A DNA stretch of 64,000 nucleotides from Letharia columbiana (Eukaryota; Ascomycota; Lecanoromycetes; Lecanorales; Parmeliaceae). A program made the translations under genes and the position numbers. The stretch covers positions 380,691 through 444,690 of the forward strand of contig NW_023501082.1 of assembly GCF_014066305.1 (NCBI RefSeq), in the 5' to 3' direction. The notes beneath the pieces are model-generated. The model was not told where the DNA came from, made no database searches, and saw nothing but the letters and a program-made list of their open reading frames with translations. Positions 21,354 to 34,043 of this stretch are shown here, piece by piece (the stretch's first letter is position 1; every line of letters starts with the position of its first letter).

Positions 21354-22437
21354 AAAATTTAAAAAAAAATTTTTTTTAAAAAAATTAATAAATTTACTTC
21401 TATATTCGTTATTTAAAATAATAAATTTTTATATACGTATCGATTACTTTTCGCGCTAAGAGAAATTCTTTATTTAGAAATTTATTTCGTTTTATATATA
21501 AAATATATTTAAGAAATTTAAAAATAATAATAGTTATAATTAGTTAGTAATTTTTAATAAAATTTAAATTTTAAAAATCGCGTAATTTTAAAGTTATAAT
21601 CTATTAAAATAATATTTATTATCTTATATTAAAGAAATTATTAATATATTAAATAATTTATTTTCTTTATATAATAAAATAGATAAAATTATTTTATTCT
21701 TTATTTATAATATAGTTATCTTAAGTTATAGTAATATTATAAATAAGAATTTTTTTTTAATTTTTAAATAAATAAGATCGAGAGTTCGAGTTATATCGTC
21801 GCCACTTTCTTAAATTCTTAAAATATCTTTTTTTTATTATATCGCTAAAATCTATAAAAAAAACGATTAATAATAATATTTAAATTTATATTTTTATTAT
21901 TAATATTTAAAAAGTTATAGATAATATAAAAAATAAGCGAGTATTTTAATATCTCTATTTAAAATCTTAACGTTAATAACGAATTTATAATAAATAAAAA
22001 TATTTAAATAAGATAATTTATAGTTTTAATTAAGAGCTATTTAACGATATTAAAATAAAAAGATAATTATTATTAAATATTTAATTATTTAATAAAATCG
22101 TATATTAGCGTCTAATTATTCTCGAATTATCTTTTAAAATAATTTAAATAACTTTAAAATTTTAACGCGTATTTTTTAAATAGATTTACTTCTATATTCG
22201 TTATTTAAAATAATAAATTTCTATATATATATCGATTACTTTTCGCGTTAAGAGAAATTCTTAACTTAGAAATTTATTTTATTCTATATATAAAATATAT
22301 TTAAAAAATTTAAATTATATAATAGTTATACTTAGTTAGTAATTTTTAATAAAATTTAAATTTTAAAAATCGCGTAATATTAGTATTATAATCTATTAAA
22401 ATAATACTTATTATCTCGTTTTTAAGAAATTATTAAT
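20952..22437. repeat. Degraded repeat R1, left copy
   Basis: The leader TATTATAACTTTTATATTTAA at 20,952 and the following GCGAGATTTAATCTTATAGT block recur at 28,381 onward. It is followed by one full unit of about 790 bp starting TTTACTTCTATATTCGTTATT at 21,393 and a second unit starting at 22,185 that breaks off near 22,437. The unit ends near a tRNA-3'-end-like stretch (21,776-21,805). It is the RIP-degraded homologue of the copy at 28,381-30,372. Confidence 0.75.
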
Positions 22438-22453
22438 ATATATAAGAGCGTAG

Positions 22454-22476
22454 TTTACTAGCGATTAGCTAGTAAA
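22454..22476. repeat. Perfect 9-bp inverted repeat
   Basis: TTTACTAGC-GATTA-GCTAGTAAA, where repeat R1 breaks off. It may mark an inserted element's end, but no partner end was identified. Confidence 0.5.
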
Positions 22477-24737
22477 TATAAACTATAAAAGACGTAGAAT
22501 CGTTATGAGATTTAATAGTATATTTGATAGTAGAATTAATCTCTAAAAATACTAAAACTTCGAGATATATAAAGTAGATCTATATTCGCTAAGTCTCTAA
22601 GTATATAAAATATATTATTAAAATTAAACTCTAAAAGAAACTCTAATATAAAATATATAATATTAACGTCTTAGTGTAAGTAGCGTTAAGACTTATAACG
22701 TATTAAGTCTAATAATTATCTTCTCTTCTAGACTTTAATCTCTAAACGCCTAAGTAAAAATAGAACGCTTATTAAAAAACCTTTAAATTCTAATAGAGAA
22801 ATAAGAGAAAAGAGTCGATTTATTAAGGTTACGATATCGTTTCGATAACGCGATAAAATTAACTCTTATACGTTATAGACGTATAACTAATATATTATAT
22901 AATAATATTAATACTATCTTTAAAAATAATATTATTTTTATAATATTAGTTAATAGTAATCTATAGTAAGTTAATACGCTTAATATTAGCGTTTTTATAG
23001 CGCTAGTTAATAGCCTCTATAGCGAATAATATTAGATTTAAGAACTTATAATAAAATCTTAAAAGACTAATAGATAAAAGAAGAAAGAAGAGTTTTTCTA
23101 TAGATAACGTTATTTCTATAGCGTATTACGTTTATAGCGAAGCAATATAATAATAATCTTTATTATAGAAATTCGAAGAAAATAATTAATAAAGCGACGC
23201 GTCTATAATAATACTCTTAATTATTAATTAATAATAATAATAGAAATAATAATAATAGCTAGACGACGCGACTCTATAGATAATAGCGAAATATTATTAT
23301 ATCGCTATTATCTATATTATTAAGTACTACTCGCTAGTAATAGCGCTATAATAAAAGATATAAAAATTTCTTTTAAATTATTTATTTTTATTCTTCGTAA
23401 CTTCTAACGTTTCTCTTATAAGTACTTACTCTAGCGTTATAATATTAATATTAATACTAATATAAGTATAATATATCTTATTATATTAATAGTCTACTTC
23501 TCTTTATTATAAGTATCTTATTATTATTAATCGCGTTAATACGTAAATTAATAATTTTATAATATTCTTTTTTAATAATAATAATAACTTTAATAATAAG
23601 TATATAGTCGCTCTATAGGCGCGACTACTAACTCTTAATTATTTCTATTATTATTACTCTATATATATAACTACTAATAAATTCTAATATCTAATTTATT
23701 ATATAAAACTTACTTTTACTAAGATAACGATTTATATATTTAAAATAAGTTTTCTCTTTACGATAACTATAAAGTTAAAAGATACGATATTAGTTACTAT
23801 ATTAAAATTCCTCTATATCTTTAAATATAGATAAGAAAATTAATATAACGCTATCGTCGCGTTAGATAATCTTAGAAGTTATCTTATTAATAAATTAAGT
23901 TTAATAAGAAGATTATTTAATAGCGTAAATTATAGAGATATATAATAGCGATAACTTTAATCGCTTTTATTATAATTATAAATCTTTAAGACTAGCTCGT
24001 AACGATATATAAGTATATAGAGAAATTAGAGAAAATAAATAAGTTACTAAAGAAGAAGCTTAAGAGCCTTCGTTGATATATAATAAATATCGATAAGTAT
24101 TAACTTAAAGACTATACTTTAATTATCTTTTTATTAAAAAAACTAAGTTAATAGACTTAACTCGAGATTTAATATTAAAATAGCGAAGAATATTTAAATA
24201 ATAACCTTTTTTTAGTAATAGCGCTAACGTGAAATCCCTAGATAGTTCTTTAATAACTACTCTAGATAAAAATATATTTATATTAATAGTATATACTCTA
24301 ATATAATAAACTCTCTTTATAGTAGAGCTTAGTAGATATTTAAATAATATAATTATTTTATTAATCTATATCTTAATAATAGTAAGTATAGAGGAGTACG
24401 CGTATAATATAAGTATTATCTAGAAATATATCTAATCTAGTCGATAATTATATCTTATTTTATTATCTTTACTTACTCGTTATTAATTTATATAATTAAT
24501 TAAGCTCTTTAATAATAAGAGACTTATTATTTATTACTTTATACTTTCGCTTACTATTTATCTACTTATAGACTTAAATTAACTCGCTAGTATTAATAAG
24601 TTTATTATCTAATAGTTATTAATTATACTTTTCATCTTAATTAATTTATTTAACTTTATATTAGACGTCTTTCTTATACTTAATCTTATTAATAATTTTT
24701 CTCTAATTATTATTAATAAAAAAAATTTTTTAAAAAT

Positions 24738-24814
<77 letters not shown>

Positions 24815-24833
24815 AAAAAATTTTAAAAAATAA

Positions 24834-25800
24834 TTAGTAACTTAGTTAAAAAAGCTTAATTTTAAAAGTATCTACGCTTAATAGTTAGATATTCTTTCTA
24901 TTTAAATCTAAATATTCTACTTATAGAGTCCTATATTATACTCTATTAGCTTTTATAGAACTATTTCTAATAATATCTCTCTCCTCTAGAGAGCTTATTC
25001 TCGAGCTTCGAAGATAGATAATATAAAAATCGCAATATTTCGAGAACTCTTTTCTCGAAAGATCTACGATTTTTAAGAATAATATACCCTATACTTCGAG
25101 GTTTACTCTCTCAAAGACTTCTAAATATCTCGCTTATTTATACGAGACTTAAAATTTATCTCTAAGATTTTTTATCTACGAGACTATTAAGTAAAAGATC
25201 TTTAACTTCATCTTTGTATCGTATATAATATAGAAATAAGAGCTATATTTCGAGTCTATAAGCCTTGTCTTAGCGTATATAAATTAATTAGGTCTATTTT
25301 AGTTAGCCTCGAGATTTCTTTCTCGAGCGTCTACTTAAGACTTTTTACCCTAGAGCGTTCTATTCGAAATATTCTTAATAAAATAAAACTATTCTATTAA
25401 AATGCCTTATTGAAATAGAGCTATTCTATTCGAAAATCTCATTTATATAAAGCGTTCTATTCGAAAGTATTTAAGCTTCGAAGCCCGCTCTTCGACGTAA
25501 CTATTACTCGAGCGACTCTCTAAAAAAATTAAATTTCTAATTATTTTTTTAATAGAGAATTTAAGTGTTCTCGAATCTCTCGACTCTTAATTTTTAATAA
25601 TTAAGCGTTATTATTCTCGATTATAACTAGTATCGCTTCGAGATAATTAGTTAAATTCTTTAGACTATAATCGACTCGAAAAATAAAGCGTAGATATTAT
25701 TATTAGTAACTTAGTTAAAAAAGCTTAATTTTAAAGAAATATCTACGCTTAATAGTTAGATATCTCTATTTAAATCTAAATATTTCTAGATATTTTACTT
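24834..25800. repeat. Pair of direct repeats flanking about 780 bp
   Basis: A roughly 90-bp sequence beginning AGTAACTTAGTTAAAAAAGC and including TCTACGCTTAATAGTTAGAT occurs at about 24,837-24,925 and again at about 25,707-25,800. The interval between them has repeated TTCTATTCGAAA motifs (25,350-25,470) and a somewhat higher C+G content than the rest of the block. The arrangement could be a short LTR-like or tandem-duplicated element; no coding sequence is visible. Confidence 0.5.
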
Positions 25801-25990
25801 ATTATTAGTAAATACGTATAAAAAAAATTTTTTAAAAAATTTTAAAAAAAATTAATTAACTAAATTTTTAAAAAAAAAAAAAAACTTAAATATTATTTAA
25901 TTTTAAAATAAAAGTAAATAGCGAATTAGAAGCTATTAATAAATATAGAGTCTCTATTACTAATAATATTATTTAGTATATTATAGTAAT

Positions 25991-28380
25991 ACAAGTAAAG
26001 GCCCATGAATTAAATTCATGGAGTTGGATTTTTCTAAGTCAAATCGAACTCTGATCGCTTGCTGTGCGTTTTTGACCTATATACAGACATATATGTACGG
26101 AGAGAGGCGCGCTAAGGCCTAATTAGGAAGGTGTATCGAGTGTAGAGGATTAATCCGTAATAATTGCCTACAAAAAACAGAGAAAGGCCATATCCTTATG
26201 GCAAGAAGTATCGAAATACCGGAAAGAAATGGAGACAACATGCCAATTAGTGGTGTGAATCCCACATTATCTCCTGCCGTAGTGAAATCTTTCGAATAAT
26301 GAAATAGCTGTCAGAGCAAGACATCGGACGGTTTCAATTCGTCCAAATATGTATCGTCCGATATTCCTCCTGCAGAGGCCTAATTGGCTGTGATCGTCGC
26401 AGTAGATCCTCCTCTTGTGACGTCATTGCAGTGATATACCATATTAATGTAGTGGGGATGACAGGCCAAGTTGTAATGGTGTTCTCCGCTTGCTGAGTGA
26501 TGATTTGATATGGAACCGTGGAGAGCATATGACGTGGGATCTTGGAGAGCTGAGCCGTGTTCTTGGTGCTGGGGGCCTTGTTGCCGCTTGGTTTCTCCGC
26601 AGTGTTCTCCATAGTGTTCTCCGCAGTGTTCTCCGCATTTGCCTGTTGTAGTTCCTCCTTTTACTCCTTAATGTAGTGGGGATGATAGGCTAAGTTGCAG
26701 TGGTGTTCTCCGCTTGCTGAGTGATGATTTGATGTGGAACCGTGGAGAGTATATGATGTGGGATCTTGGAGAGCTGAGCCGTGTTCTTGGTGCTGGGGGC
26801 CTTGTTGCCGCTTGGTTTCTCCGCAGTGTTCTCCATAGTGTTCTCCGCAGTGTTCTCCGCATTTGCCTGTTGTAGTTCCTCCTCTTACTCCTTAATGCAG
26901 TGGGGATGACAGGCTAAATTGCAGTGGTTTTCTCCGCTTGCTGAGTGATGATTTGATGTGGAACCGTGGAGAGCATATGATGTGGGATCTTGGAGAGCTG
27001 AGCCGTGTTCTTGGTGCTGGGGGCCTTGTTGCCGCTTGGTTTCTCCGCAGTGTTCTCCGCATTTGCCTGTTGTAGTTCCTCCTCTTACTCCTCCTCTTGT
27101 AGAGTATCAGACTGAGTGGCTAGCTGAGTGGCTGACTAAGTGAATAACTAATATGACGTGGGATCTTGGAGAGCTGAGCCGTGTTCTTGGTGCCGAGGGC
27201 CTTATTGCCGCTTGGTTTCTCCGCAGTGTTCTCCATAGTGTTCTCCGCAGTGTTCTCCGCATTTGCCTGTTGTAGTTCCTCCTCTTGCTCCTCAATGTAG
27301 TGGGGATGACAGGCCAAGTTGCAGTGGTGTTCTCCGCTTGCTGAGTGATGATTTGATGTGGAACCGTGGAGAGTATATGACGTGGGATCTTGGAGAGCTG
27401 AGCCGTGTTCTTGACGATGGTGGCCTTGTTGCCGCTTGGTTTCTTCGCAGTGTTCTCCGCATTTGCCTGTTGTAGTTCCTCCTCTTACTCCTTAATGTAG
27501 TGGGGATGACAGGCCAAGTTACAGTGGTGTTCTCCGCTTGCTGAGTGATGATTTGATGTGGAATCGTGGAGAGCATATGACGTGGGATCTTGGAGAGCTG
27601 AGCCTGTTCTTGGTGCTGGGGGCCTTGTTGTCGCTTAGTTTCTCCGCAGTGTTCTCCGTATTCGCCTGCTGTAGTGACTTCTCTTGCACTGGCTGAGTGG
27701 ATTGATGTAAGACCGTGGAGAGTAGGCCTGTTGTGTCACTGCTGCTGATGACTGTCTCCGCAATGTTCTCCGCAGTGTTCTCCGCATTCGCCTGTTATAG
27801 ATCCTCCTCTTATTCAACTGAGTGCGAGGGTACCGAGGGTAAATGTGTTCATATTGGTGGAATTGGTAGAATGATGGAAGAAGAATGGTTACACAAATAG
27901 GTGAAAGGATTATTATCCGATCCCGGACGCGTTTGGTGTGACTACAATATTTGAATATTAGTTTAACCCACCTATCGCTGGCTTGAGAGGAGTATATAGG
28001 GGGAGGATGTATCCGTTCGGGCTCTTTTTGAGGGTTTTTCAACGCGTTTATGAGCAGTAGTAGATAGCTGTTGGGCTCGCTTACGGCCTCGATTGCCAGT
28101 AGTAGCGGATTCGCCGAGGGATAACCTAGGGGCGTCAGTAAGGGGCTCTAATTGGGCGAGTGGTACCGAAGACGATTATATTCATATTGATGGAATTGAT
28201 AGAATTGGTAGAATTGGTAGAATGGTGGAAGAATAACAAACAGGTGAAAGGATTATTATTCGATCTCGGACGCGTCTGGGATAACTACCATAACTATCAT
28301 ATTTGAATATTCATTTAATTCACTAATAGTAGGCCAAACTTCATTATTTTTTACAGCGTTAGAAAGCGCACACTAAGCTC
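25991..28380. repeat. Non-RIP island inside the AT block
   Basis: About 2.4 kb of normal composition with abundant CpA/TpG, sharply bounded on both sides by RIP-type DNA. It starts ACAAGTAAAGGCCCATGAAT with a near-perfect palindrome (CCATGAATTAAATTCATGG, 26,003-26,021) and ends near AGCGCACACTAAGCTC. The centre is a 200-224-bp tandem repeat. The right part (27,840-28,300) holds two diverged copies of a block with GGTGAAAGGATTATTAT and GGACGCGT (27,900 and 28,243) and TTGGTAGAAT motifs. No gene is convincing; the Arg- or Asn-rich minus-strand frames repeat with the array. Confidence 0.75.
26440..27800. repeat. Tandem repeat of about 224 bp with CTCCGCAGTGTT sub-repeats
   Basis: The anchor CTGAGTGATGATTTGAT occurs at 26,493, 26,717, 26,941, 27,341 and 27,541 (spacings 224, 224, 400 and 200), with partial units near 27,100 and 27,690. 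Each unit contains two to four CTCCGCAGTGTT/CTCCATAGTGTT sub-repeats and a GGGATCTTGGAGAGCTGAGC block. Units are nearly identical, showing recent amplification or homogenisation and no RIP. Minus-strand frames (RRTLRRTLWRTLRR, or ENTAENTMENTAEKPSGN in another frame) are by-products, since 224 is not a multiple of three. Confidence 0.85.
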
Positions 28381-30372
28381 TATTATAACTTTTATATTTA
28401 AATGAAATACGCTTTTTTTTCTAATAGAATTTCTTTATTTTTTTAGATTCGAATAGCTCTAAGCTAGGGCTATATAGCGCCCCCTATACCGCGAGATTTA
28501 ATCTTATAGTTATTTTTTAAAAAAATATTAAAGTCTATATATAAAGTCGTTTCCCCGACTCGTCGACGCTAAGAGAACTTTATATTATAATTTTATTTCC
28601 CGTAACGAATAATTAATATAATTTAAAAATTAAAAAAAATAATAGTACTACTTAATTAATATTATATATAAAAATTAAAATTCTATAAATAGCTCTAGAA
28701 TTAATTTATTTAGAATTAAGATATTTTAAATAAAATTAAATATTTAATTAATTTTTTTTATTATTTAAAATAAAAAATTTGAAAAAAAATATATAAAAAA
28801 ACTTAAGAATCTTAGAATTTTAACGCATATTTTTTAAATAGATTTACTTCTATATTCGTTATTTAAAATAATAAATTTCTATATATGTATCGATTACTTT
28901 TCGCGCGAAGAGAAACCCTTTACTTAGAAATTTATTTCGCCCTATATATAAAATATATTTAAGAAACTTAAAAAAAATTGAGTTATACTTAATTAGTAAT
29001 TTTTAATAAAATTTAAAATTTAATAATCGCGTAATTTTAGAGTTATAATCTATTAAAATAATACTTATTATCTTATATTAAAGAAATTATTAATATATTA
29101 AATAATTTATTTTCTTTATATAATAAAATAGATGAAATTATTTTATTCTTTTACGTTACGATATAGCTATCTTAACCCGTAATAGTATCGTAATTAAGAA
29201 ATTTTTTTTTATTTTTAGATAAATAAGATCGAGAGTTCGAGTCACATCGTCGCCACTTTTTTAAATTCTTAAAATATCTTTTTTTTATTATATCGCTAAA
29301 CTCTATGAAAAAAATAATTAATAATAATATTTAAGTTTATATTTTTACTATTAATATTTGAAAAGTTATAGGTAATATAAAAAATAAGCGAGTATCTTAA
29401 TATCTCTATCTAAAATCTTAACGCCAATAACGAATTTATAATAAATAAAAATATTTAAATAAGATAATTTATAGCTCTAATTAAGGGCTATTTAACGATA
29501 TTAAAACGAAAAGATAATTATTATCGAGTATTTAATTATTTAATAAAATCGTATATTAGCGTCTATTTATTCTCGAATTATTTTTTAAAAAAATTTAAAA
29601 AAATAAAATTTTAAATTTTTTAAATAAATTTACTTATATTATTCGTTATTTAAAATAATAAATTTCTATATATATATCGATTATTTTCGCGTTAAGAGAA
29701 ACCCTTAGCTTAGAAATTTACTTCGCCCTATATATAAAATATATTTAAGAAACTTAAAAATAATAATAGTTATACTTAGTTAGTAATTTTTAATAAAATT
29801 TAAAATTTAATAATCGCGTAATTTTAGAGTTATAATCTATTAAAGTAATACTTATTACTTATATTAAAGAAATTATTAATATATTAAATAAATTATTTTC
29901 TTTATATAATAAAATAGATGAAATTATTTTATTTCTTACTTATAATATAATTATCTAACCCGTAATCGTATCGTAAGTAAGAAATTTTTTTTTATTTTTA
30001 GATGAATAAGGTCGGGAGTTCGAGTCCCACCGTCGCCACTTTTTTAAATTCTTAAAATATCTTTTTTTTATTACATCGCTGAACTCTATGAAAAAAATAA
30101 TTAATAATAATATTTAAGTTTATATTTTTACTATTAATATTTGAAAAGTTATAGGCAATATAAAAAATAAGCGAGTATTTTAATATCTCTATCTAAAATC
30201 TTAACGCCAATAGCGAATTTATAATAAATAAAAATATTTAAATAAGGTGATTTATAGCCCTAATTAAGGGCTATTCAACGATATTAAAACGAAAAGATAA
30301 TTATTATCGAGTATTTAATTCTTTAATAAAATCGTATATTAGCGTCTAATTATCCTCGAATTATCTTTTAAA
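28381..30372. repeat. Degraded repeat R1, right copy with two about 790-bp units
   Basis: A leader (28,381-28,840) homologous to 20,952 onward is followed by two tandem units starting TTTACTTCTATATTCG at 28,843 and TTTACTTATATTATTCG at 29,629 (period 786). Each unit carries near its middle a tRNA-3'-end-like stretch followed by CGTCGCCACTTTTTTAAATT. In the second unit (30,010-30,038) that stretch retains more C+G than the others. Together with the left copy this is a dispersed repeat family, exactly the substrate RIP acts on. Confidence 0.7.
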
Positions 30373-31330
30373 ATAATTTAAGATTAATATATAATTTCAT
30401 ATAATAATATTTATAAAAATAAAAATAGATTATTTAACGATATAATCTTAACGAAAAAGTAATTATAAATTATTATATTATTAAATAAAAATGTCGATTT
30501 AATATAGAATTACTATATAAAGAAATCTCGATAAGCTAGTATTTATTATTATTATTTAAAACTTATAATTTTAAATACGTATAGTAATAGAGGATTTTAA
30601 GAGCTATTTAGTAATATAAAAATATTAAAAATATTATTTAGAGTTTTTTAGATAAAAATTATTATATATAATTATTAATAAACTAAGAACTTTCTTCGTT
30701 ATAATATTATTATTCTTTATATTTTCTTTAAAAATTTTTATTCTATAAAATTTCAAAAAAAATCAAGTAATTTAAAGTTATAAAAAGTATATAATTTAAG
30801 AATTTTCAAATTTGCTACTAAATTGATTTTTTTAATATTAAGAAGAGATTTAGCGCGGAGATTTACTTCGTATAAATATACCCGCCATTATAAATCTAAA
30901 TTTTTATTTCTTATTCCTCGACCTATTATTCTAGATATTATTAAATAAAAAATATATAAATATATAAACTCTATTTAGATCTATTTGAATATATAAAAAT
31001 ATTCTTAATTTTTTTTAAAATAAGATTAAAATAAATATTTAAATTAAATACGTTAAAAATCTTATTTTAATTTATTTAGAGTTAGAATTTAGATATTCTA
31101 ATAAATATTAAAACTATTATATTATATTTCGATTATTCTATAAAAATATTTTTAATAACTATTAAATTATATAAAGAAATAATTAAGTTATTAATATATT
31201 AACTTTTAATCTATATATTTAAATCTTATTTAAATTCTATTAAAAACTCTATATTTATTTTAATATTCGATCTAAAATCTAAATTATAAATATTAAAATA
31301 TTATTACTTAGACTTCGCTTAAGCGTTAAC
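30373..31330. repeat. Degraded repeat R2, copy 1
   Basis: About 960 bp alignable by eye to 36,300-37,250, sharing landmarks such as AACTTTCTTCGTTATAATAT, GATTTTTTTA, GCGGAGATTTACT and ATTAAATTATATAAAGAAA in the same order. Both copies are RIP-mutated but share a short segment keeping CpA/TpG (30,751-30,837). No coding capacity is visible; the element type is unknown. Confidence 0.65.
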
Positions 31331-31639
31331 GTCTATATATAAAGTCGTTTTCTTAATTTATCGACGCTAAGAGAACTTTATATAACTATTTTATTCCTTA
31401 TAGTTAATATATAATTTTATTTTATTTTATAAAAAAATAATATATTTACTTAATTAGTACTATTTATAAATTTAAAAATTTCGAAAATCTAACTAAAACT
31501 AATCTATTTATTATTAATATTTCTAAGATAAAATTAAATATTTAATTACTTAATTCTTTTATAAAAAAAAAAAATATTAAAAAAATATTAAAAAAAAACT
31601 ATATAATTTTAGGAATTTTAACGAATGTTTTTTGAAAAG

Positions 31640-33560
31640 ATTTACTTATAGAGTTATTATTTAGAATATAAAACCTTTTTATACGTACTTCGAGTTAAAG
31701 AACGCTAAGAGAACTCTTAGCTTATCGATTTATCTAGCAATAAATATATAATATATTTAAAAATTTTAAAAAAATACTAGTAGTACTTAGTTAGCATTAT
31801 ATATAGAAATTAAAGTTTTAAGATTTATTTAATATTTAAACTATAATTTATTAAGATAATAGTTATTATCTTACTTCGAGTTAGCGTTTATATTAAATAT
31901 TTTTATTTCATTATATACTTTAATAGCGGATATTAAGAATTCTCTATCTTTATATAGTCTTTAACTAAGGTTTATATCTTAATTAAAGACTATATTAAGA
32001 TAGAGAATATTTTTTTTTTTTTCTTACTAAAAGATTCGAAGTTCGAGTTATTCTAAGGGCATTTTTTTAATATTTTAAAATTTTTTTTTTTTATTCTTTT
32101 ATTAAATTCTACGTTAAAAATGATTAATAATAATATATAAGTTTATATTTTTACTATTAATATTTAAGAAGTTATAAGTAATATAAAAATTAAGCGAGAT
32201 ATTTTTATTAATATTAAATTATTAACGTCTCTTAAAAATAAAAAAAAATAATGAAATTACTTAGTTAATATTCTATATAAAAATTAAAATTTCGAAAATT
32301 AGATTAAAATTCACTTACTTAGTATTATATAATAGATTAAAATTTTATAATTTAATCGAACTCTAAAATATTAAGTCGCGTTTATTTATATTTTTATTAC
32401 TTTTATAGTCTATAATATAATAAAAATTTAGACGAATTTAATAATATTTAAATTTTTAGAATATTATATATAATTATTTTATTATTAAAATAAAGATATT
32501 AATTACTCGATATTAGACGTTAAATATTCTTATTTAATAAAAAATAATATTTAAAATCTAAAAATATAATAATAATTTAACTTTTATAGATTATAAAGAA
32601 TTTTAAAATTTTAAATTCTATTAGAATTAAATTATTTAATATTAAGAATATTAACTCTAAATTTAAATATTTATTAAAGTATTAATTCTATTTAGAATAA
32701 AAAAAAAATATATATTATAAAAACTTCTAGAAATTAACGATCTTAATATATATCTTTTAAAATTATTTACTATTATAGTTATCTTTTAAAATATTATATT
32801 TTTTTAAATATATTTTAAATAGAAAGGCGTTAAGAGATATTCTTAGCTTATTAATTTATTTAATAACGATTATATAGTAAATTTAAAAAACTCTAAAAAA
32901 CTATATATTTTAATTAGTTAGAACTATATATAGAATCTAAAATTTCGAAAATTATATTTTATTTCGCTTTTTATTTATTAAAGAAAGATTTAGTTACTCT
33001 CTTAGAGTTATTATTATATTTTATAATTTTTATTCTACTATATAGTTTAATAGTAGAAATTAAGAATCCTTCGTCTTAATATAGTCTTTCGTTTAGGCGA
33101 AAGATTATAATAAGATAAAGAATATTTTTTTCTTTTTCTTACTAAAAGATTCGAAGTTCGAGTTATTCTAAGGGCATTTTTTTAATATTTTAAAAATTTT
33201 TTTTTTTATTCTTTTATTAAATTCTACGTTAAAAATGATTAATAATTATATATAAGTTTATATTTTTACTATTAATATTTAAGAAGTTATAAGTAATATA
33301 AAAATTAAGCGAGTTATTTTTATTAATATTAAATTATTAACGTCTTTTAAAATCTAAAAAATATAATAAAATTACTTAATTAATATTTTATATAAAAATT
33401 AAAATTTCGAAAATCGAAGCTAAATTTACTTACTTAGTATTATATAATAGATTAAAATTATATAACTTAATTATACTCTAAGATATTAAGTCGTAATTAT
33501 TTATAGTTTTATTACTTAAATAATCTATAATATAATAGAAATTTAGACGAATTTAATAAT
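31640..33560. repeat. Repeat R3, two diverged copies with long hairpins
   Basis: Two copies of a degraded unit (about 31,640-32,450 and 32,780-33,560) share GATTCGAAGTTCGAGTTATT plus CTAAGGGCATTTTTTTAATA (32,033 and 33,152) and the following 300 bp. Just upstream of that motif each carries a long hairpin. The first (31,939-31,964 with 31,983-32,008) pairs 25 of 26 positions around an 18-nt loop; the second lies at about 33,065-33,123. The layout resembles R1 units and may be a distant relative. Confidence 0.6.
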
Positions 33561-34043
33561 ATAGAAATTTTAAAAATATTATATCTAATTATATAATTAT
33601 TAAAATTAAAATATTAATTAATTATTCGATATTAGATATTAAATACTTCTAATTAATTTAAAACTAATATTTATAATATAAATTTAAAAACTTATATAAT
33701 AAAGAATATAATGAAAAATTAGATGAATTTAATATTAAAAGAATATTAAATATATAATATATAATTATCTCTATAGAAGATATTAGAATTAAGTTAATTA
33801 GAGATAAAAAAGAGTTAGAGTAATATTTAGAGTTAAAAATTAAAAATTATATATATATTATAAAAAATTATTAAATATAAAAATAAAATATATTAATATA
33901 ATTTCGATATTAATTAAAACTCTTTTATTAAGAGAATTAATATTAGTATTATTCTAATTATCTATAACGCGAGTATAAATTATTTATTATATAATTATAA
34001 ACTCTTTATATATTATTATAATTATATTTCTAATAGTCGAATT

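Larger units (their letters stand above)
20518..25990. repeat. RIP-type AT-rich block, left part
   Basis: From about 20,518 the sequence changes abruptly from ordinary composition to very AT-rich. Remaining G and C occur mostly as TCG, CGA, GCG or CTT, and CpA, TpG, CpC and GpG are very rare. This is what saturating C-to-T change at CpA (and weaker at CpC) on both strands leaves behind, i.e. repeat-induced point mutation in Pezizomycotina. No long ATG-started frame exists because ATG has become ATA. Parts (20,640-21,020, 21,297-21,385, 24,717-24,830, 25,820-25,890) are A/T homopolymers that may be low-quality sequence. The rest is degraded repeats, annotated separately where recognised; 22,480-24,700 holds no element I can name. 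Confidence 0.85.

Noticed and set aside
26334..28042. Arg-rich (RRTLRRTLWRTLRR) and Asn/Glu-rich frames in the island
   Set aside because: The same DNA is read in two frames, the repeat period (224 bp) shifts the frame between units, and no unique domain or splice link is present.
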